Origin: Cenococcum geophilum 1.58
Lineage: Eukaryota; Ascomycota; Dothideomycetes; Gloniales; Gloniaceae
NCBI GenBank assembly: GCA_001692895.1
Contig: KV748207.1
Span: 62,001-126,000 of the forward strand
Length of the DNA stretch: 64,000 nt
Direction: 5' to 3'
The notes under the pieces are model-generated. The model saw only the letters and a program-made list of their open reading frames with translations, did not search any database and had not been told where the DNA came from. A program made the translations under genes and the position numbers. Of the stretch, positions 34,846 to 48,359 are shown in pieces (the stretch's first letter is position 1; each line of letters opens with the position of its first letter).

Positions 34846-35362
34846 ATACCACCACCTACTCCATTCGCCCTCTGACCTTTCCTTTCAATATTTCGCAATT
34901 TGCTTCCTTATAAAATCAACCCTTTTATCTATGGCATCTTCCCTTCACTTCGGTTTCACTCGTTTCATCGTGTAGCCTTGGGCAGCATCAACATCAATAT
35001 ACAAACCAACCTTGACGGCTCTGTTAGCCCCCTTTGCGATATGATTGGGTGACTATCCGATAAATGGCTATCTATCGGTGGAGAGCAGGATTGGTGATAT
35101 GTCAATGGCTAAATTGCTTTCATAAACTTAGTCACATTGTAGCTTGAAAATAAACTGTGCATGTTTCAATTATGGCAATAATTTCAATTGGCATTTTCAA
35201 ATTATCCATGTGACAAGATGAAGAGCTGAAGCTGAAATGAGTGTATTTGTGCCGACTACCCGCCTTGACCATCACAACCCCTCAAACCTCCCCTTCATCT
35301 AGATAAGAAACCAATGCATCCACCATCCAATCTGGAGGCCCAATCACCACATGATGAGTAAC
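34846..35362. other. Region between the convergent metallothionein genes
   Basis: About 0.5 kb of moderately AT-rich DNA holding the 3' UTRs of both genes. No further Cys-rich frame found. Confidence 0.5.
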
Positions 35363-35596
35363 TTAATGCTGCAGTACCGTCATGTTAGCCTGCAGGAACT
35401 TCCATGGCCTCCTCCACACAGCATCCTTAATCAAGGAAGACATTGCAGAACAGAAGTGAAACTTACGCCGCAATCGGCACAGCCGCAGCTAGAGCAGTCA
35501 CCACTGCAGGAGGAGCAGGATGGGCAAGAGCTGTTACCGAGCCAGTTAGTTTTACAACTAGCTTCAAGGAGGGGACGCCCCTCACCAATCAGCCAT
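35363..35596 (-). CDS. Second tiny metallothionein (26 residues)
   Basis: Three exons on the minus strand: 35586-35596, 35467-35530, 35363-35368. The first intron (55 nt) has branch site AAACTAAC and acceptor AACAG. The second (98 nt) has donor GTAAGT, branch GGCTAAC and acceptor CTGCAG. The product has 26 residues: MADCSCPSCSSCSGD then CSSCGCADCGH, with eight cysteines (4, 6, 9, 12, 16, 19, 21, 24) in CxC and CxxC spacing and no aromatics. An alternative in-frame acceptor 24 nt earlier would add eight residues. As in other fungal metallothioneins, it should bind Cu(I), Zn(II) or Cd(II). It lies convergent to the first metallothionein and about 0.6 kb from the RIP compartment. Confidence 0.75.
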
Positions 35597-36227
35597 TGTT
35601 TGGAAGAGTAGTGCGTAGAAAATTGGGTTGAAGTTTTTTGTTTTGTGGTGACTGAATCTGATACTGAGGTCCTTGAGTCTGATATTGAAATTGAGATTCA
35701 GAGAGCTGGGCCATCCTACCGGTTTAAATAAATCTCCATTCCCCTCCATCTCCGGCGCCCACGCGCAAAAGAAAAACAGCCGAGATATCCAAGATTGCTG
35801 CAGGCTGGGGAAACACCCGGTGACAATAACGTGGCTCCATGAAAGGCAGTCCGATTATTAGGCAGTCCGATTGTTAGGCAGTCCGATTGTTATCGTCCGG
35901 ACGACACTGGATACCGAAACATTGGTAGCAGAGTAATGGAGAGGGTAGCGGGGGGTGGGGTTTGTGTCACCTGCAAAGCCATCTCCACCTATTGCTCGCA
36001 AAAAGAATGGAGAAGGATCACAGATGATAAGCAAACAATTGGTAGTGATTGACCAAGTCTCCCGGAAACATTTCCCAAGGTTAATTCCATGGCTACACAA
36101 GTCATCGCATTACCACTTTAGTTTAGAATCTCACGTGAAGTTAACTTATATGCATTTATATCGCAAAAATTAAGCTATTTAAATATAACTTTTAAAACTA
36201 TAACGCTATAACTAAGTTTTAATTTTA
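35597..36227 (-). promoter_or_regulatory. Upstream region of second metallothionein, edge of AT-rich compartment
   Basis: On the minus strand a TTTAAACC sequence lies about 130 bp upstream of the start. Farther up are three tandem 16 bp repeats (separate entry). From about 36,130 the base composition becomes very AT-rich, marking the border of the transposon block. Confidence 0.4.
35844..35891. repeat. Three tandem 16 bp repeats upstream of metallothionein
   Basis: The unit AGGCAGTCCGATTGTT occurs at 35844-35859 (one mismatch), 35860-35875 and 35876-35891. It lies about 250-295 bp upstream of the second metallothionein start and could be a cluster of regulator sites (inference). Confidence 0.7.
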
Positions 36228-36232
36228 ACTAT
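36228..36232. repeat. Target-site duplication ACTAT, left
   Basis: Matches ACTAT at 50016-50020 on the other side of the outer Copia element. Confidence 0.85.
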
Positions 36233-36362
36233 TGTTAAGATTTGTTGAGAATCGACCTTCTGGTGTCGTAGGGAGGCTGGGTACCCAGCCTCCCCAATAT
36301 TATATTATATAGCCACTAGCTCTCCAAGATTGGAGGGAGATAACATAAATCACTTTTCAACA
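36233..36362 (+). repeat. 5' LTR of Copia 1
   Basis: 130 bp. Contains a perfect 24 bp palindrome at 36271-36294 (half-site GGGAGGCTGGGT). Confidence 0.9.
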
Positions 36363-36376
36363 GGTTATGAGCCCGG
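36363..36376 (+). other. Primer-binding site of Copia 1
   Basis: GGTTATGAGCCCGG directly adjoins the 5' LTR. It is complementary to the anticodon stem-loop of initiator tRNA-Met (CUCAUAACC). Confidence 0.6.
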
Positions 36377-37329
36377 ATTATGTAAATAAGCTAAGTCTTA
36401 TAGTACCTTATAATTAAATATATAATCCACTAAAAATATATTCCAGAGGAACTTTACAGTCTTACAGCTATCTTCCGCTACGTACCTCTGTAATATATAT
36501 ATACACTACTAAAAACCTAACATTATAAGAAATACGGTAAAAAGGAGGCCTAAAAGAACTCCTTATAAGAAGGCTGGGCGCCAAAACGCTAAAACCTAAC
36601 CTCTTAAATTCTTTAAAAATTGTTAAACCCCTATACCAGCCTTCCAGTTATAGGACAACCGTACTTCTAAACCTAAGATAACTATATAATCCAGTTAAAA
36701 ACCATTATAATAGTAAAGAAACTAACTCCTTAATATTTACGCCAAAGACCTAGAAGACCGGTTTTATACCAATTAAGACCTTAACCCTTATAACTAGCAC
36801 GGTTCCACCGCTTCCTTAATACCTTTCTTTACCCCTATATAGTTAAGGATATTAGTAAAGACAACACCTATATCTTTATAGAAGACTTTAAGAATTAAGA
36901 CTTTAACCCTAGTACTATACCCGTCTACTCCAGTAATTTAGATAACTCTTTAATATCTAATAGTATACTCTCTATAGCTAGTTTAAACGAACTTTTTAGC
37001 CTTAAGGTTTAAACTCCTCCTTAATCACCTTTTAAGACCTCTACTATATCTATCCCACTAGATACGCTAGAGGATTCCGAAACTATATACGAATCTATTA
37101 AATTTAAAGGGTTGGAAATACTAAACCCCTCTAGCTTTACTACTAAGGACTCTAACCCTCTACCTAAAGCTTTAGCGGAACTACCTAAACCTCCTAAACC
37201 TACTGTTGCTTACACCTTACCTCTACCTTTACTATTACCTTTACCTATCTCCCCTAAATATCCTAAACCTCCTCCTAGGCCTTAATAACTAAACCTATCC
37301 CTAATAAGCCTAAGAGACCTCTACTAGTC

Positions 37330-40300
37330 TTACTAAAGATACCTATAGTTAAGGTAAAGATAAATTTCACTGCTAAAAAAGGGACTAGAGGGCTAGATAA
37401 GATAAAGAAGCTGGAATCTACTACAGAATAGATAGAGTTTATTAAACAGATACGCCTCTACTTATCAATAAATGGGTATAGGGACCTACTTAAACGGAAC
37501 GCAAAAAGACTAGAATAAGGGGCCCTATTAAAGACAGTATATAAAACTAAGTTAGACACCTAGCTTAATAAACAGGAACGAGTATATAGTATTATCCGAA
37601 GCAGACTCGGTTATAACGCTATAAGGGAAGTTAAAGAAATTAAAAATATAGATAAAATCCTTACTAAGCTATAAAAACGCTTTCGTCTAATAGGAAGTGC
37701 AGTCTACTAATATCTTAAAAAATGGTACCAGGAAGTTACCCTAGATACCTATAAGGGGGTAATAAGCTATACGGAAAAGCTATAAAAAGCACAAATAGAG
37801 ATTATGGAGCTTAACCCCAACTGCATAATTAATAAAATCTCCCTAGTTAATAAATTCCTAATAGGACTCGGCCTAGACTATAACATATTCCTAACCTCCT
37901 TCTACTAAAAATACTCCCTTCTACTAGAACAAAATAAAAAAAATAAGATTATAAAAGCAGCTATAATATTTAATAAAGCTATATAAGCGGCAGAAAGGGA
38001 AGAATAGAATATAAGAGGACGGGAAGATAACAAGACTACCCTACTAGCAATCCCTTAAAATACCTAAAATATAAAAAGTTGTATATACTGCTATAAGCTC
38101 TATTATATAAAGGATGAGTATTAAAGACTACACCTAAACTTTAAAAGAAAATACCATAAGGAAAAGTATTAGGAAAGGAAAAGGAAATAAAGTAACTCCT
38201 ATAATAAGGAGAACAAGAGACCTAAGGGTAGGAATAATAAACCTATAGAAGAAAACGAAAACGAACTAATAGTAGGTCTAAGCTACGCCATATTAGATAG
38301 CATAGAAGCCGTTTACCTTATAGCAGCTAATATAGATATAAACCTTACGGCGACCTTCTTCCTTAACTCCAGCTGCTCCCACCACTCCAGCTGCTGGAAA
38401 GAAGACTTTATGGAACTATAAAGCTATGCCGGCAGACCACTAAGGGGCTTTATAGGAGCGCGGGCAATACTAGAAGCGATTAGGATAATAAAACTGTCCT
38501 ACCTTATTAATAACAAAAACGTAGACCTCTACCTATATAATACTCTCTATGTTCTAAAAGGGGGTATTAATCTAATCTCTATGTCAAAGCTGCGGGTAAA
38601 AGAAGTAAAAATAGGTTTTAATAATAACGATATAATTATTACTATAAAGAAAACAAAATTTAAAGCATCCTTACTTTATAGCCTATACGCATTTAATATC
38701 TAACAATTAAAACCACCCCTAGGACTAACTGCCTATATAATTACTACCGTATGGTATAAAATCTGGTATAAAAGAATAGGCCACCTAGGGGAGCAAAATC
38801 TACAAAGACTTAAAACAATATTAACCGGAATAGACCCCCCTCCAGATAACTACGTATGTATCCTATGCGTCTAAGGACGAATAAAAGAAAAACTATATAA
38901 AAGGAAGTTTAAACCAGGAACTTACCCACTTAAATTTATCCACACTAATATTACTAGCTTTTTCCCCGTTACAGGCTACGACCAAAGCCGATACTGGGTT
39001 ATGTTTCTTAATAACTATACGTAAATAGCCGAAGCTTACCCCATTACTAAGAAAAGCGAGTTCTTCTACTGTTTCTAACATTTTATAGAAAAGTACTCCC
39101 GACCGGAACGCCGTTGTTAACGCGTTAGACTTAACTGGGGAGAAGAAAACCGTTTGGATAAATTCCACATCTTCTACGCAGATAGAGGAATTAATGTTAA
39201 AGTTATAGCTATAGAGCAGCACCAATAGAATGGAGCCGCTGAACGCTTAAATAGAATCCTTATGGATAAACTTTACCCTACGCTGCTAAAAGCAAATCTA
39301 TATAAGAAATAGTGGCCAGAAATACTTATCTCTATTATAAAAATCCGTAACCGCAGCCCTAGCGCTCGCATTGGTAAAACACCTTACGAAGCCTAGTACG
39401 GTAAGGAGCCAGACTTATCCTTTATCTAAGTACTAGGATATAACTACTTAGTACTAAAACCCGAAAAGAAACGGCGAAAACTTACTAATATAAAAACAAT
39501 GCCATGTAAACTCCTTAGCTTTGAAGAAAGTTAGAACTACTATATCCTAACCGAAAATAGCACAATTACTTGCTCCGTAAATGTTATATTTATAGAAAAC
39601 AGACCTTATCTAGGCGCCCTAAGTACTAAAGGGGAGATATAAAAACGGTTAAATAAGCAACTAGTTAAAGACCCTATAGGTCCTAGCAGGGCTCCTAAAT
39701 AACTAAGAGTGTCTTATATGGAAGATTTATACCCTACTAGTAGGGAAGATGGAAATCTAGTAGATAATAAGTTACTAGCCTAGCTATAGAACCTCGAATC
39801 CTCCAAAACCTTTAAAGGGGAAAATACTAGCAAGACATTACCTAAAAGGGAGACATTACCTAAAAGGGAGGGCGGCGCAAGCCCCTTAAATAGCAATAAA
39901 ACGCTGGAAAGAAATAACGAAATGGACCTATAAAATATAGGTAAATCGTCAAACCAAACTAACACCGACCCTAATAGTAGGGAACCACCGTCTAAAACAG
40001 AGAACGTACACTTAGTACCTAGCGAGACACTTTAAAGCCACCCTAAGCTATAAATATTAACAAGAGTAACTAAAGGCCAATACTTAAAGGACTTAATAAG
40101 GAGGTATATGTTTGTTATAGCGCTCCTAGGAGCGGCAAAAGCCGTAACGGAACCTTTTAAACCAAAAACACTGCTATAAGCTAGGGCTGATATATCTTAG
40201 AAACAATGGCTTGTAGCTATAAAGGACGAATATAAGTCCCTACTTGATAATATTATATAAATCCTAGTTAACCCCCCTCTAAACAGATGGGTCTTATAAG

Positions 40301-40834
40301 GGAAATGGGTCTATAAACTTAAAAGAGGACTAAATGGTAAAATACTACGGTATAAAGCCCGCTGGGTTGTACGCGGATTTAAATAATAAGAAGGCGTCAA
40401 TTATAACGAGACATTTATATTAGTAGTTAAACCAATAAGCTATAAGATGATCTTCGCTATTGCCGCTGCCCTTAACCTTGAAATTAAATAAATGGACGTT
40501 AAGACAGCCTTCCTGTATAGAGCAATTAACGAAGAAATATATATTAAGCAACTAACGGGGCTAGAAGATAGGATAAAAAGAGTCTGCTAACTAAATAAGG
40601 CACTTTATAGACTTAAACAATCACCACAAATCTGGTATTATACTCTTACCCTTTTCCTAAAAGGCCTAGGCTTTTCACCCCTCTTATCCAACCTTGGCGT
40701 ATTCGCAAAAGGTTATATTTACCTAGTAGTCTACGTAAATAACCTACTAATAGTAGGCCCTAATAAAAGCGAAATATAAAAGATTAAAGACGTCCTTAAT
40801 AAACGCTTCTAGATAATTAACCTAGGGCCTTATA
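37330..40834 (+). pseudogene. Copia 1 gag-pol, first part (gag, protease, integrase, reverse transcriptase)
   Basis: Translation with RIP stops read through shows gag (FIKQIRLYLSINGYRDLL near 37440) and a zinc-knuckle remnant with CIYCYKL (near 38080). The protease site survives as FFLNSSCSHHS (from DSGA, near 38350). The integrase core has FIHTNITSFFPVTGYDQSRYW (38936-39000), then GAAERLNRILMDKL and KTPYEA. The reverse transcriptase has KLKRGLNGKILRYKARWVVRGF, MDVKTAFLYRAI, LNKALYRLKQSPQIWY and YVNNLLIVG (from YVDDLLIVG). Stops are nearly all TAA or TAG, as RIP produces from CAA, CAG and TGG. The Gypsy insertion interrupts it after IINLGPYM. Confidence 0.85.
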
Positions 40835-41259
40835 TGTAACGGAACCTTATAGTAAGAACTACAATGGGTTCGTTAATGGGCTAGGTGTATAGGAAATGCA
40901 AGTACAAAAGTTAACAACGTAATAATAACTGGTGGAGTGGTTGCCCAACAGATTAACTCTAATTATATTCTAAGAATTACTACGAGGAAGAAACTATCTA
41001 GGTAGGGACTAAGGGTCCTTAAATACACAACCGTACTCCTAAGAAAGTTATTACTCTATCTGCTCTATCTGCTCTATTCGCTCTATAATAGATCTTATAG
41101 ATTATATAGATTATACAAATTACATTATATAACTCTGCTTACTATTCCTTATTATATAGTTCTACGGGTTCTATCCTAGACCGTACTTATATTAACTAAC
41201 TAGCTTCTTCTAACTCCTTTCCAAGTAGTTATAATATTGTACTTAAAGCGTCCATAATA
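40835..41259 (-). repeat. 3' LTR of nested Gypsy (left copy)
   Basis: 425 bp. Heavily C-to-T/G-to-A mutated relative to the right copy, for example TATATAACTC versus TACGTGACTC. Confidence 0.85.
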
Positions 41260-44200
41260 CTATCTCCCTCCTCTTTATCTTCGTCCTTAAAGATACCTAG
41301 CATCTCTAGGTTGTTTACTAAAGGTATAATATCTATCTAATTAATTTAGTTAATATTATTACTTATAATGCCTAAAGCACCTTCTTCTTCCTCTATAGCC
41401 CGTTAGTCTCGTACCGTTGCTATAATATTATCTCTTAATGAGATAATACTATCTCCGTGTTTTTGTTATATAAAAGAGGGACTAGTTTATATTACGTTAG
41501 CAAGTCCTTTATCTTAGCAACCTTCCTCTTATTTAGAGTGTACTAAAGCAAATATTCGGTTATTCTATAACGTTCGCTCTATCTCTAATATTAAATATAC
41601 GCGACCTATTACTCTTAATAGTTATCTAGTTCCCTAATTAATTTATTTTAGGGTCTTATATTTAATCTAAGGCAGAAAAACTTAAGGGTGATCTTGCTAT
41701 AGCGCTAGTGGAAGCCTATTGTCGATCTAAAGAATCTGCTCGTGCCCTTAAGGCTTAGCAGTCTACCTTTATAAAAGTTTAGCGTCTTTAACGCGTTTAT
41801 AAGAAGGTTTACTTTAAGGAGTAGAAGCTTATAGAATAAGGTCTATAGGAACTAAGTAATAAAAGAATGGATTCTCTTTTAATAGAGAAGGAAATAGATC
41901 TAAGTAGTTCGGCAACTGCTCTTCTTAGGTCCCCCTTAGGTAACTTATTCTTTAGCGATCCTTTTTTATTAATACTGCCTAACCTAATTTCCTCTAATAC
42001 TCCTATACCTTTCCTATAGCGTTCTTTAAATTCTTTAGTGGCTCCTAGGTAGTCTTAGTGTAGCCTATCCACTTAACCTTATACTATATTTCGTTGTCGA
42101 TGTCCTTATAATTAACGATCTTTAATACTTACTATTCGTCTTCTTTTTGTCCTCTATATATATCTGCTTTATAAACTAGTGACTTAATATTCCTATATAC
42201 TGGCTCTAGTATTGCGATATACTGTATAGGGTAGATCTTTATTTTAGCTAGTAGGTTTAACTTAAATATAACCAGTGAAATCCTCTATATAAATTTAAAA
42301 GATCCTAGTTTAATATAGTCCAATTTCTTACTTAGTTGTTAACTCTTAAAATTTTTATATAGTAGCTATACTTTATCTCCCTCCTTAAGATCTAGTCCCT
42401 TAGATCTCTTAGTATTATAGTACTTTTTTATTCTTTCTTGTACTTTCTTTACTAATTCCATAAGGTCTGCATAAAGATTTATTAATATCTTTATTCTCTC
42501 TTTAGCTATACTACTTATTTTCTTTGCTTACTGTAGTAATAATAATATTCTTAGCTTATATCTATAATTTACCTTAAATAGTAATATGCCTATTCCTTCT
42601 TAAGGTGTTATATTATATGCGAATTATATAACTAGTAATAGCAATACCCAATTGTTTTATGCATAATTAATATAATGCCTTAGGTACTGCTCTAGCGTCT
42701 AATTTAACCTTTCCGTTTAACTGTCTATCTGCGGATAATATATAGTAGAAGTTACTGCTTAAACTCCTTGCTCCGCTAAGAACACTTCCTAAAATGCTAT
42801 TATAAATCTTAGGTCTCTATCTAATATAATCTTGTTTAGTGCTCTATATCTTACAAACACTTCTTTAACATAGATTTTGGCGACATCTTCTGCTAAGATT
42901 TCTTCTGTATATGCTATAAAGTATCCCCACTTTATAAGCTTATCTACTATTACTAAGATCGCGTCATAATCTTGTCTAGTAATAGGGTCTTTTAATTTTA
43001 GCAACTTAATAATAAAGTCCTATAATATAACCTCCTATAGTCTCTCTGGTATCTTAATAGGTTATAGCCCTCTATATAGCTTATACCTTGTTAGTTTATT
43101 CCTTTAGTAATCTAGATATTCCTTTATAACCTTTCTAGCTATCCTTTAGATTCTATTAATAATATACTCCTCCTAGAGTCTTAACACTAAGCTTATAGCT
43201 CCATTATATCCTTAGATTAGTCCCTTATAGAAGTTCTCTATAAACTACTCTACTATGCTTCTTAGGATATACTTTACTTCTTAATTCTTATATATATTCA
43301 TCTGTGGATCTTCTAGCTATACTTTTAAAATTCTTTATACCTAAAAGCTTTTTAGTGTCTCGTAGACTTTCTCTAGTTTATTATCTTCTTAAGTTGCTAT
43401 AATTTTCGGATAATTATACCTAATTAATCTATCTATATCTTTTTGCAATAAAGCCCCTAATGGCTTTTCCTTATTCTATAGTTTAGCTTTACGGCTTAGA
43501 GTATCTACCCGCGTATTATCTGTACCCTTAGTATACTAAATTTTAAAATGGTATTCCGTAAGTATCTCTGCCTATCTAACCTATCTTTAGTTAAGTTCCT
43601 TCGTTATTAGGAATCCTATTAGGTTTTTATAATCCATCTTAACTATAAATAGTTTTTCTGTGCCTTATAAGAATGCTCTCTATTTCTTTAATACTGCAAC
43701 TATACCTAATAACTTCTTATTATAGATGTTATAGTTTAACTCCAGTAGTGTTATCTTCCGACTATAATATGCCACTAGGTGCCATTTATCTTAATGCCTT
43801 TATATAAAGCACGCCCCTAGTATATAGTCTAATACATCTATTTCTATAACTATCTCTAGTCCTAGTTAATAGATCTTAAGAACTAGCTCCTAGGTAAACA
43901 ATTCTTTAACTCTCTTAAAGAGTTCTCTTTACTTCTCCCCCCATGCCCATAGTTCTTCTTTCTTTATTAGCCGTATAAATAGCTTAATATCCTTTAACCA
44001 CTGCGCTATAAACCTTCTACAGTAATTGTAAAACCCTAGGAAAAATCTTAACTGTATAACGTTCTCTAGTTCTTGCCAATTCACTATAGCCTTAATCTTT
44101 TTTAGATCTATGCTAAGTTGGCCTAGTTTAATAATAAATCTAATAAAATTGGTCTTCCTAGTAAAGAACTCGCATTTCTTAATTACTACTAGTATCTATT

Positions 44201-47200
44201 CTTCTTATAGTCTCTTTAAAACCCATTTAACGTATTCCCCATATTCTTCCTTAGTTATTAAGTAGATAATAATATTATTAAGATATACTATAACAAATTT
44301 ATCTAAGTGTTTTCCTAATATATTGTTAATATGCTTCTAAAACGTTACTAGTGCGTTTATAAGCCCGAATTATATAACTAATAGTTTATATAGTCCTTCC
44401 TTTAACCTAAAAGCTGCCTTTTATTTATTACCTTCCTTAATCCTAATCTAATAGTATGCCTATCTTAGATCTATCTTCGTGAAGATTTGCGCATTACCTA
44501 TCCTATTTTAGATTTCGCTAATTAAGGGTAAAGGATACCTATCCTTCCTAGTAATGCTATTTAACTGTCTATAGTTAATATATAGCCTTAGTTTGCCATT
44601 TTTCTTTAGTACGAATAGTACTAGATAACCTGCTAATAACTGCGATGGTCTGATATATCCCTTCTATAGATTTTCCTAGATAAACTCTTTTAACGCTCTA
44701 CCTTCTTCTTTGGTAAGCTTATAGATTAGAAAAAACTTTAGACTTATTCTTAGTTCTAACTCTATTTTATAATCCCATACTGTATATTCTAACAGCTTTT
44801 TACTTTCTGGTAACTATAGTTTCTTACCATACTTATAGTATCTCTTTAGTATATAGTTTAGTCCTTTTTCTATTTCTTTATAGGTTGCTCCTACTTAGTA
44901 CTATACCAACTTGGCTTATTATCGCATTTTGCGGCGTTAAGTATCTCTAATATTAACCTAACCTGTAATCCAATCAATCCTTAAATTATATTTCTATAAC
45001 TAAGGCATACCTAATACTACCTTATCCCGTCCCAATGGTAGGATATTAAAAGACATCTCGATTTATCTTTCTTTAATAGTTATCTAAATAGGTCCTGTTT
45101 TAAGATTAATAATCCCTCCTCTATAGGTTATTGGATCTCCTAAAATTGTAACTAATAGGTAAGGTTACTCCTTTTATCTATAAGGTAATCCTATTCTCTT
45201 AACTACTGCTAGTAAGATATGGTTTTGTATCGCTCTACTATCTATTAGCGCTTTAAACTGCTAATCTTACTAATTAACTTATAAATTTAGGTGTTATCCT
45301 TAAATTCCTTTAAGGGTCTAAGGCTCTACCACTGGCTCCCTCTAGTCCTATGGGCCTCTACTTTTCCTAACTGTTAGCTACTTAATCCTAGTATATTTAG
45401 CTCGCTCTTTAGCCAATACCTAGTTCGCTTTTTATCTTTAATATACTATAGATACGTGTTTTCTAAGCATTCCTATTACTATTGTCCGTCTAAGCATTCT
45501 TCCATAAGGAATCTTCCTGGTTAAAGTACTAAACTTCCTTCCTCTTAAATCTCTATTGGATGCCATCTATGTATATATTTAGCATTCCTATACTATTGCT
45601 TATCCGTCATCCAGTATATCCTTATAGGGTATTTCCAATTCTTTTCTTTTAGATTTTTATGCATTTTGTATATATTATTTACGCACGCAATCTATAATAT
45701 CGTATAGTGTGCTAGGTGCTTTGGGTTAACTCTTAGCTTATCTTTATCCCTAAGTTTAAACCTTTATTATGCTAATCTAAATATTATAACTTTATTTATA
45801 GGTACTAAGATACACCTCTTACTTTTCTAGTCCTCTAAACATTCCTTTAGATCCTTTAATATTATAATTAAGGCTCCTTTAATATACGTTATAGCCTTCT
45901 CTATAATTAGGTGGTCCTAAATAACTTTTTTATCTAACCATATATAGAAATCTTCCCACTTATTATTACGTCGTTACCTATACCACTTTTAGTATAGCTG
46001 CTAGAGTATATATAGTCTGTCCGTAAGGAAATATCTCTTTATTACTATATTATAATAGCCTTTAGTATATTATTTCTTAAACCTAGTAAGAATCCCTAAA
46101 TCCTCTTCTTATTCTAGTTTAGTAAGCTACTTAGCTCTTAGTATACCTACTCTCAGCCTATTAGTAATTCTTTATACTAGCGCTCTATCCTTTATATATC
46201 CTAATATGCTAGATCTTTTATCTAGTTTCTATTCTTACTATGCGATAATTCTTTACCTAAACTCTTCTATAGTTTCTTTTAGTTTACGCCTTACGCTTTA
46301 ATCCTTAAAGTTATCTTACTTCTTAATCCTAATATCGACTTTTTAATCTTTAGTCCGAACACTTTATTTAACTAGTAAATCTTCTAGGTCTATATATTCG
46401 TCTCCTAGTCTAATTACTATTTATATTACAGATTCTCTAATCTATAAAGAAGCTCCTAGCCTCTTATCTATAGGTGTCCTAATTCATACCCCAAATTCTT
46501 AACCCCTTAGGTTCTTTAATCCCGAGCTTGCTTTTAACTTAAGCTTAGCCCCTACCTTAGTCTAACTAGGCTTAACTAGTGTCCTTGTCTCTTCTTAAGA
46601 GTTCTAGATCTCACTTATCTCGTCTTAAGAATCTTATGCCGTTAGGAATTCTTATCCCGAGCTTATTTGTATATCTTTAAACTAAGCCGCTGCTCTACTC
46701 CATCGGTTTCTGTCTATTATAGGTCCTTAAGCTTACCTTATCTCATCTTAAGAATCTTAGTTATCTCTTATCTTATCTTAAGAATCTTAAGCCTTTGGCC
46801 TTTTGCCTTTATTAAGTGCCAAAGTGGTTTACTATCCTACTTCTCTTACATCTTACGAAGCAATAGACATTATATCTAGTGGGGTTTTGATCCCTACTAA
46901 TATTCCTTATTTTATAATGGAATTATCCTCTACCTCTAGTATAATATCTCCGAGGTCTACTCGCTCCTAGTAAGCGGCCCTTATTACCTTATTATTACAA
47001 AATGTTTCGCCTAAGTTAAATTTATTATCCTTAATATCCAATCTACGAACTAGTTTATTAGTTCCTCTATATCTTATAGGTGCTAGCTCTTATAGCTAAT
47101 AGCTTACACCATACTTAGCGTCCTTATAAATTTGGTATGCGTTATTATAATAAAACGCAAACTTCTAATTAAATACTCTTTTGTCCCTTATAGTATATTA

Positions 47201-48359
47201 TTATCCCTTTATATATATATATCGTTTGCTAATCTTATACCTTTTACTATATAGTAACTCTACCTACTTCTATAGTCTCTAATATAATAACCCTGTTTTC
47301 CGTAATTTATATAAGCTCTTTCTTTAAACTATTTCTCTTATTATAGAGTCCGCCTAAATATCTTCTGCTATTAAGATCCCTAATTTGGCCTTTACTCCTT
47401 AGACCTTTAATCACTTAATTCTTATCCTCTGGGTTTCTATAGTTTACTCCATCTCTTATAGGCTTCTTTAGTATTACTTAGGTCTATTAACTCTACGCCA
47501 TACTATAGTTTTTAACTTAGCTTTTATTGTTGCGTACTTTACGCCTTATATAACTATAGAACTCTGTCCTAGCCTCTTTTAGCCTATTCCCTTTAGTAGA
47601 TCTAATTATTAATCTTAATCGCCTAATCTATTAGTTCTTTTAGGGTGTCCGTATCTTCTATTAGGATAATTACGTCCTAAACTTTAGCCTTAAGTCCCTA
47701 TTTATACTATGCTATAAGCGCCCTATTATTCCACTCTACTTATATTGCTAGTGTCTAGAACTATATTATATACTTAATTACTAAAGTTCATTACACGAGG
47801 TTCTAGAGTTTTCTTTCCGCTATAGTTGTTTCTTCCGGGTCTCCAAATATCTGCGTTAGTTATTCTATAAATCCTTCCCAACTTAAGAACATAAATCGCA
47901 CGTCTTAGTTAGTGGTTATTATTTTATTTGCCTGTATCTCTATAAGGTAAGATTTAAACTACTTAAGTGCTTTTCCTAATAAGAATAGTCCTATATAGGC
48001 TATCCGATCCACAGGTATAGGTAACTTTACTCCCTCCTATAAGACCTTAAAATGTATCTATATAAGGAATCCTTTAAGCTTTAACCTCTCTTCTATAAAT
48101 CTCTTAATTAATAATAGCTTAATCTTTACTGCTCCTATCCCATTAAGTCTTTCTTCTAACACTATATTATTAGCTATTAGCTAGTTAACTATTTCCTATA
48201 GCTGTCTAACCATTATAGGTTGCTATAAGTTAATATCTGCTATACTAGTGTCACCTCCTATCCTTAAAGTAGTTGCTGCCGTTAATGGCGTCGTAGTAGC
48301 TGCTTTTAGTAGTATATTATTTAACTTCTTATATTAATACTATAACTAGGTAGTAATTA
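41260..48359 (-). pseudogene. Gypsy gag-pol remnant
   Basis: On the minus strand, integrase is clear at 42789-43004: KDPITRQDYDAILVIVDKLI, WGYFIAY, KIILDRDLRF. Reverse transcriptase lies around 44150-44760, with [25 protein letters not shown] and FVIVYLNNIIIY (from YLDDIIIY). Upstream in reading direction (about 45,000-48,300) are the protease and gag regions, too degraded to place precisely. Numerous TAA/TAG stops. Confidence 0.8.

Noticed and set aside
46667..46879. 70-codon plus-strand frame
   Set aside because: Chance opening antisense to the degraded Gypsy gag region.
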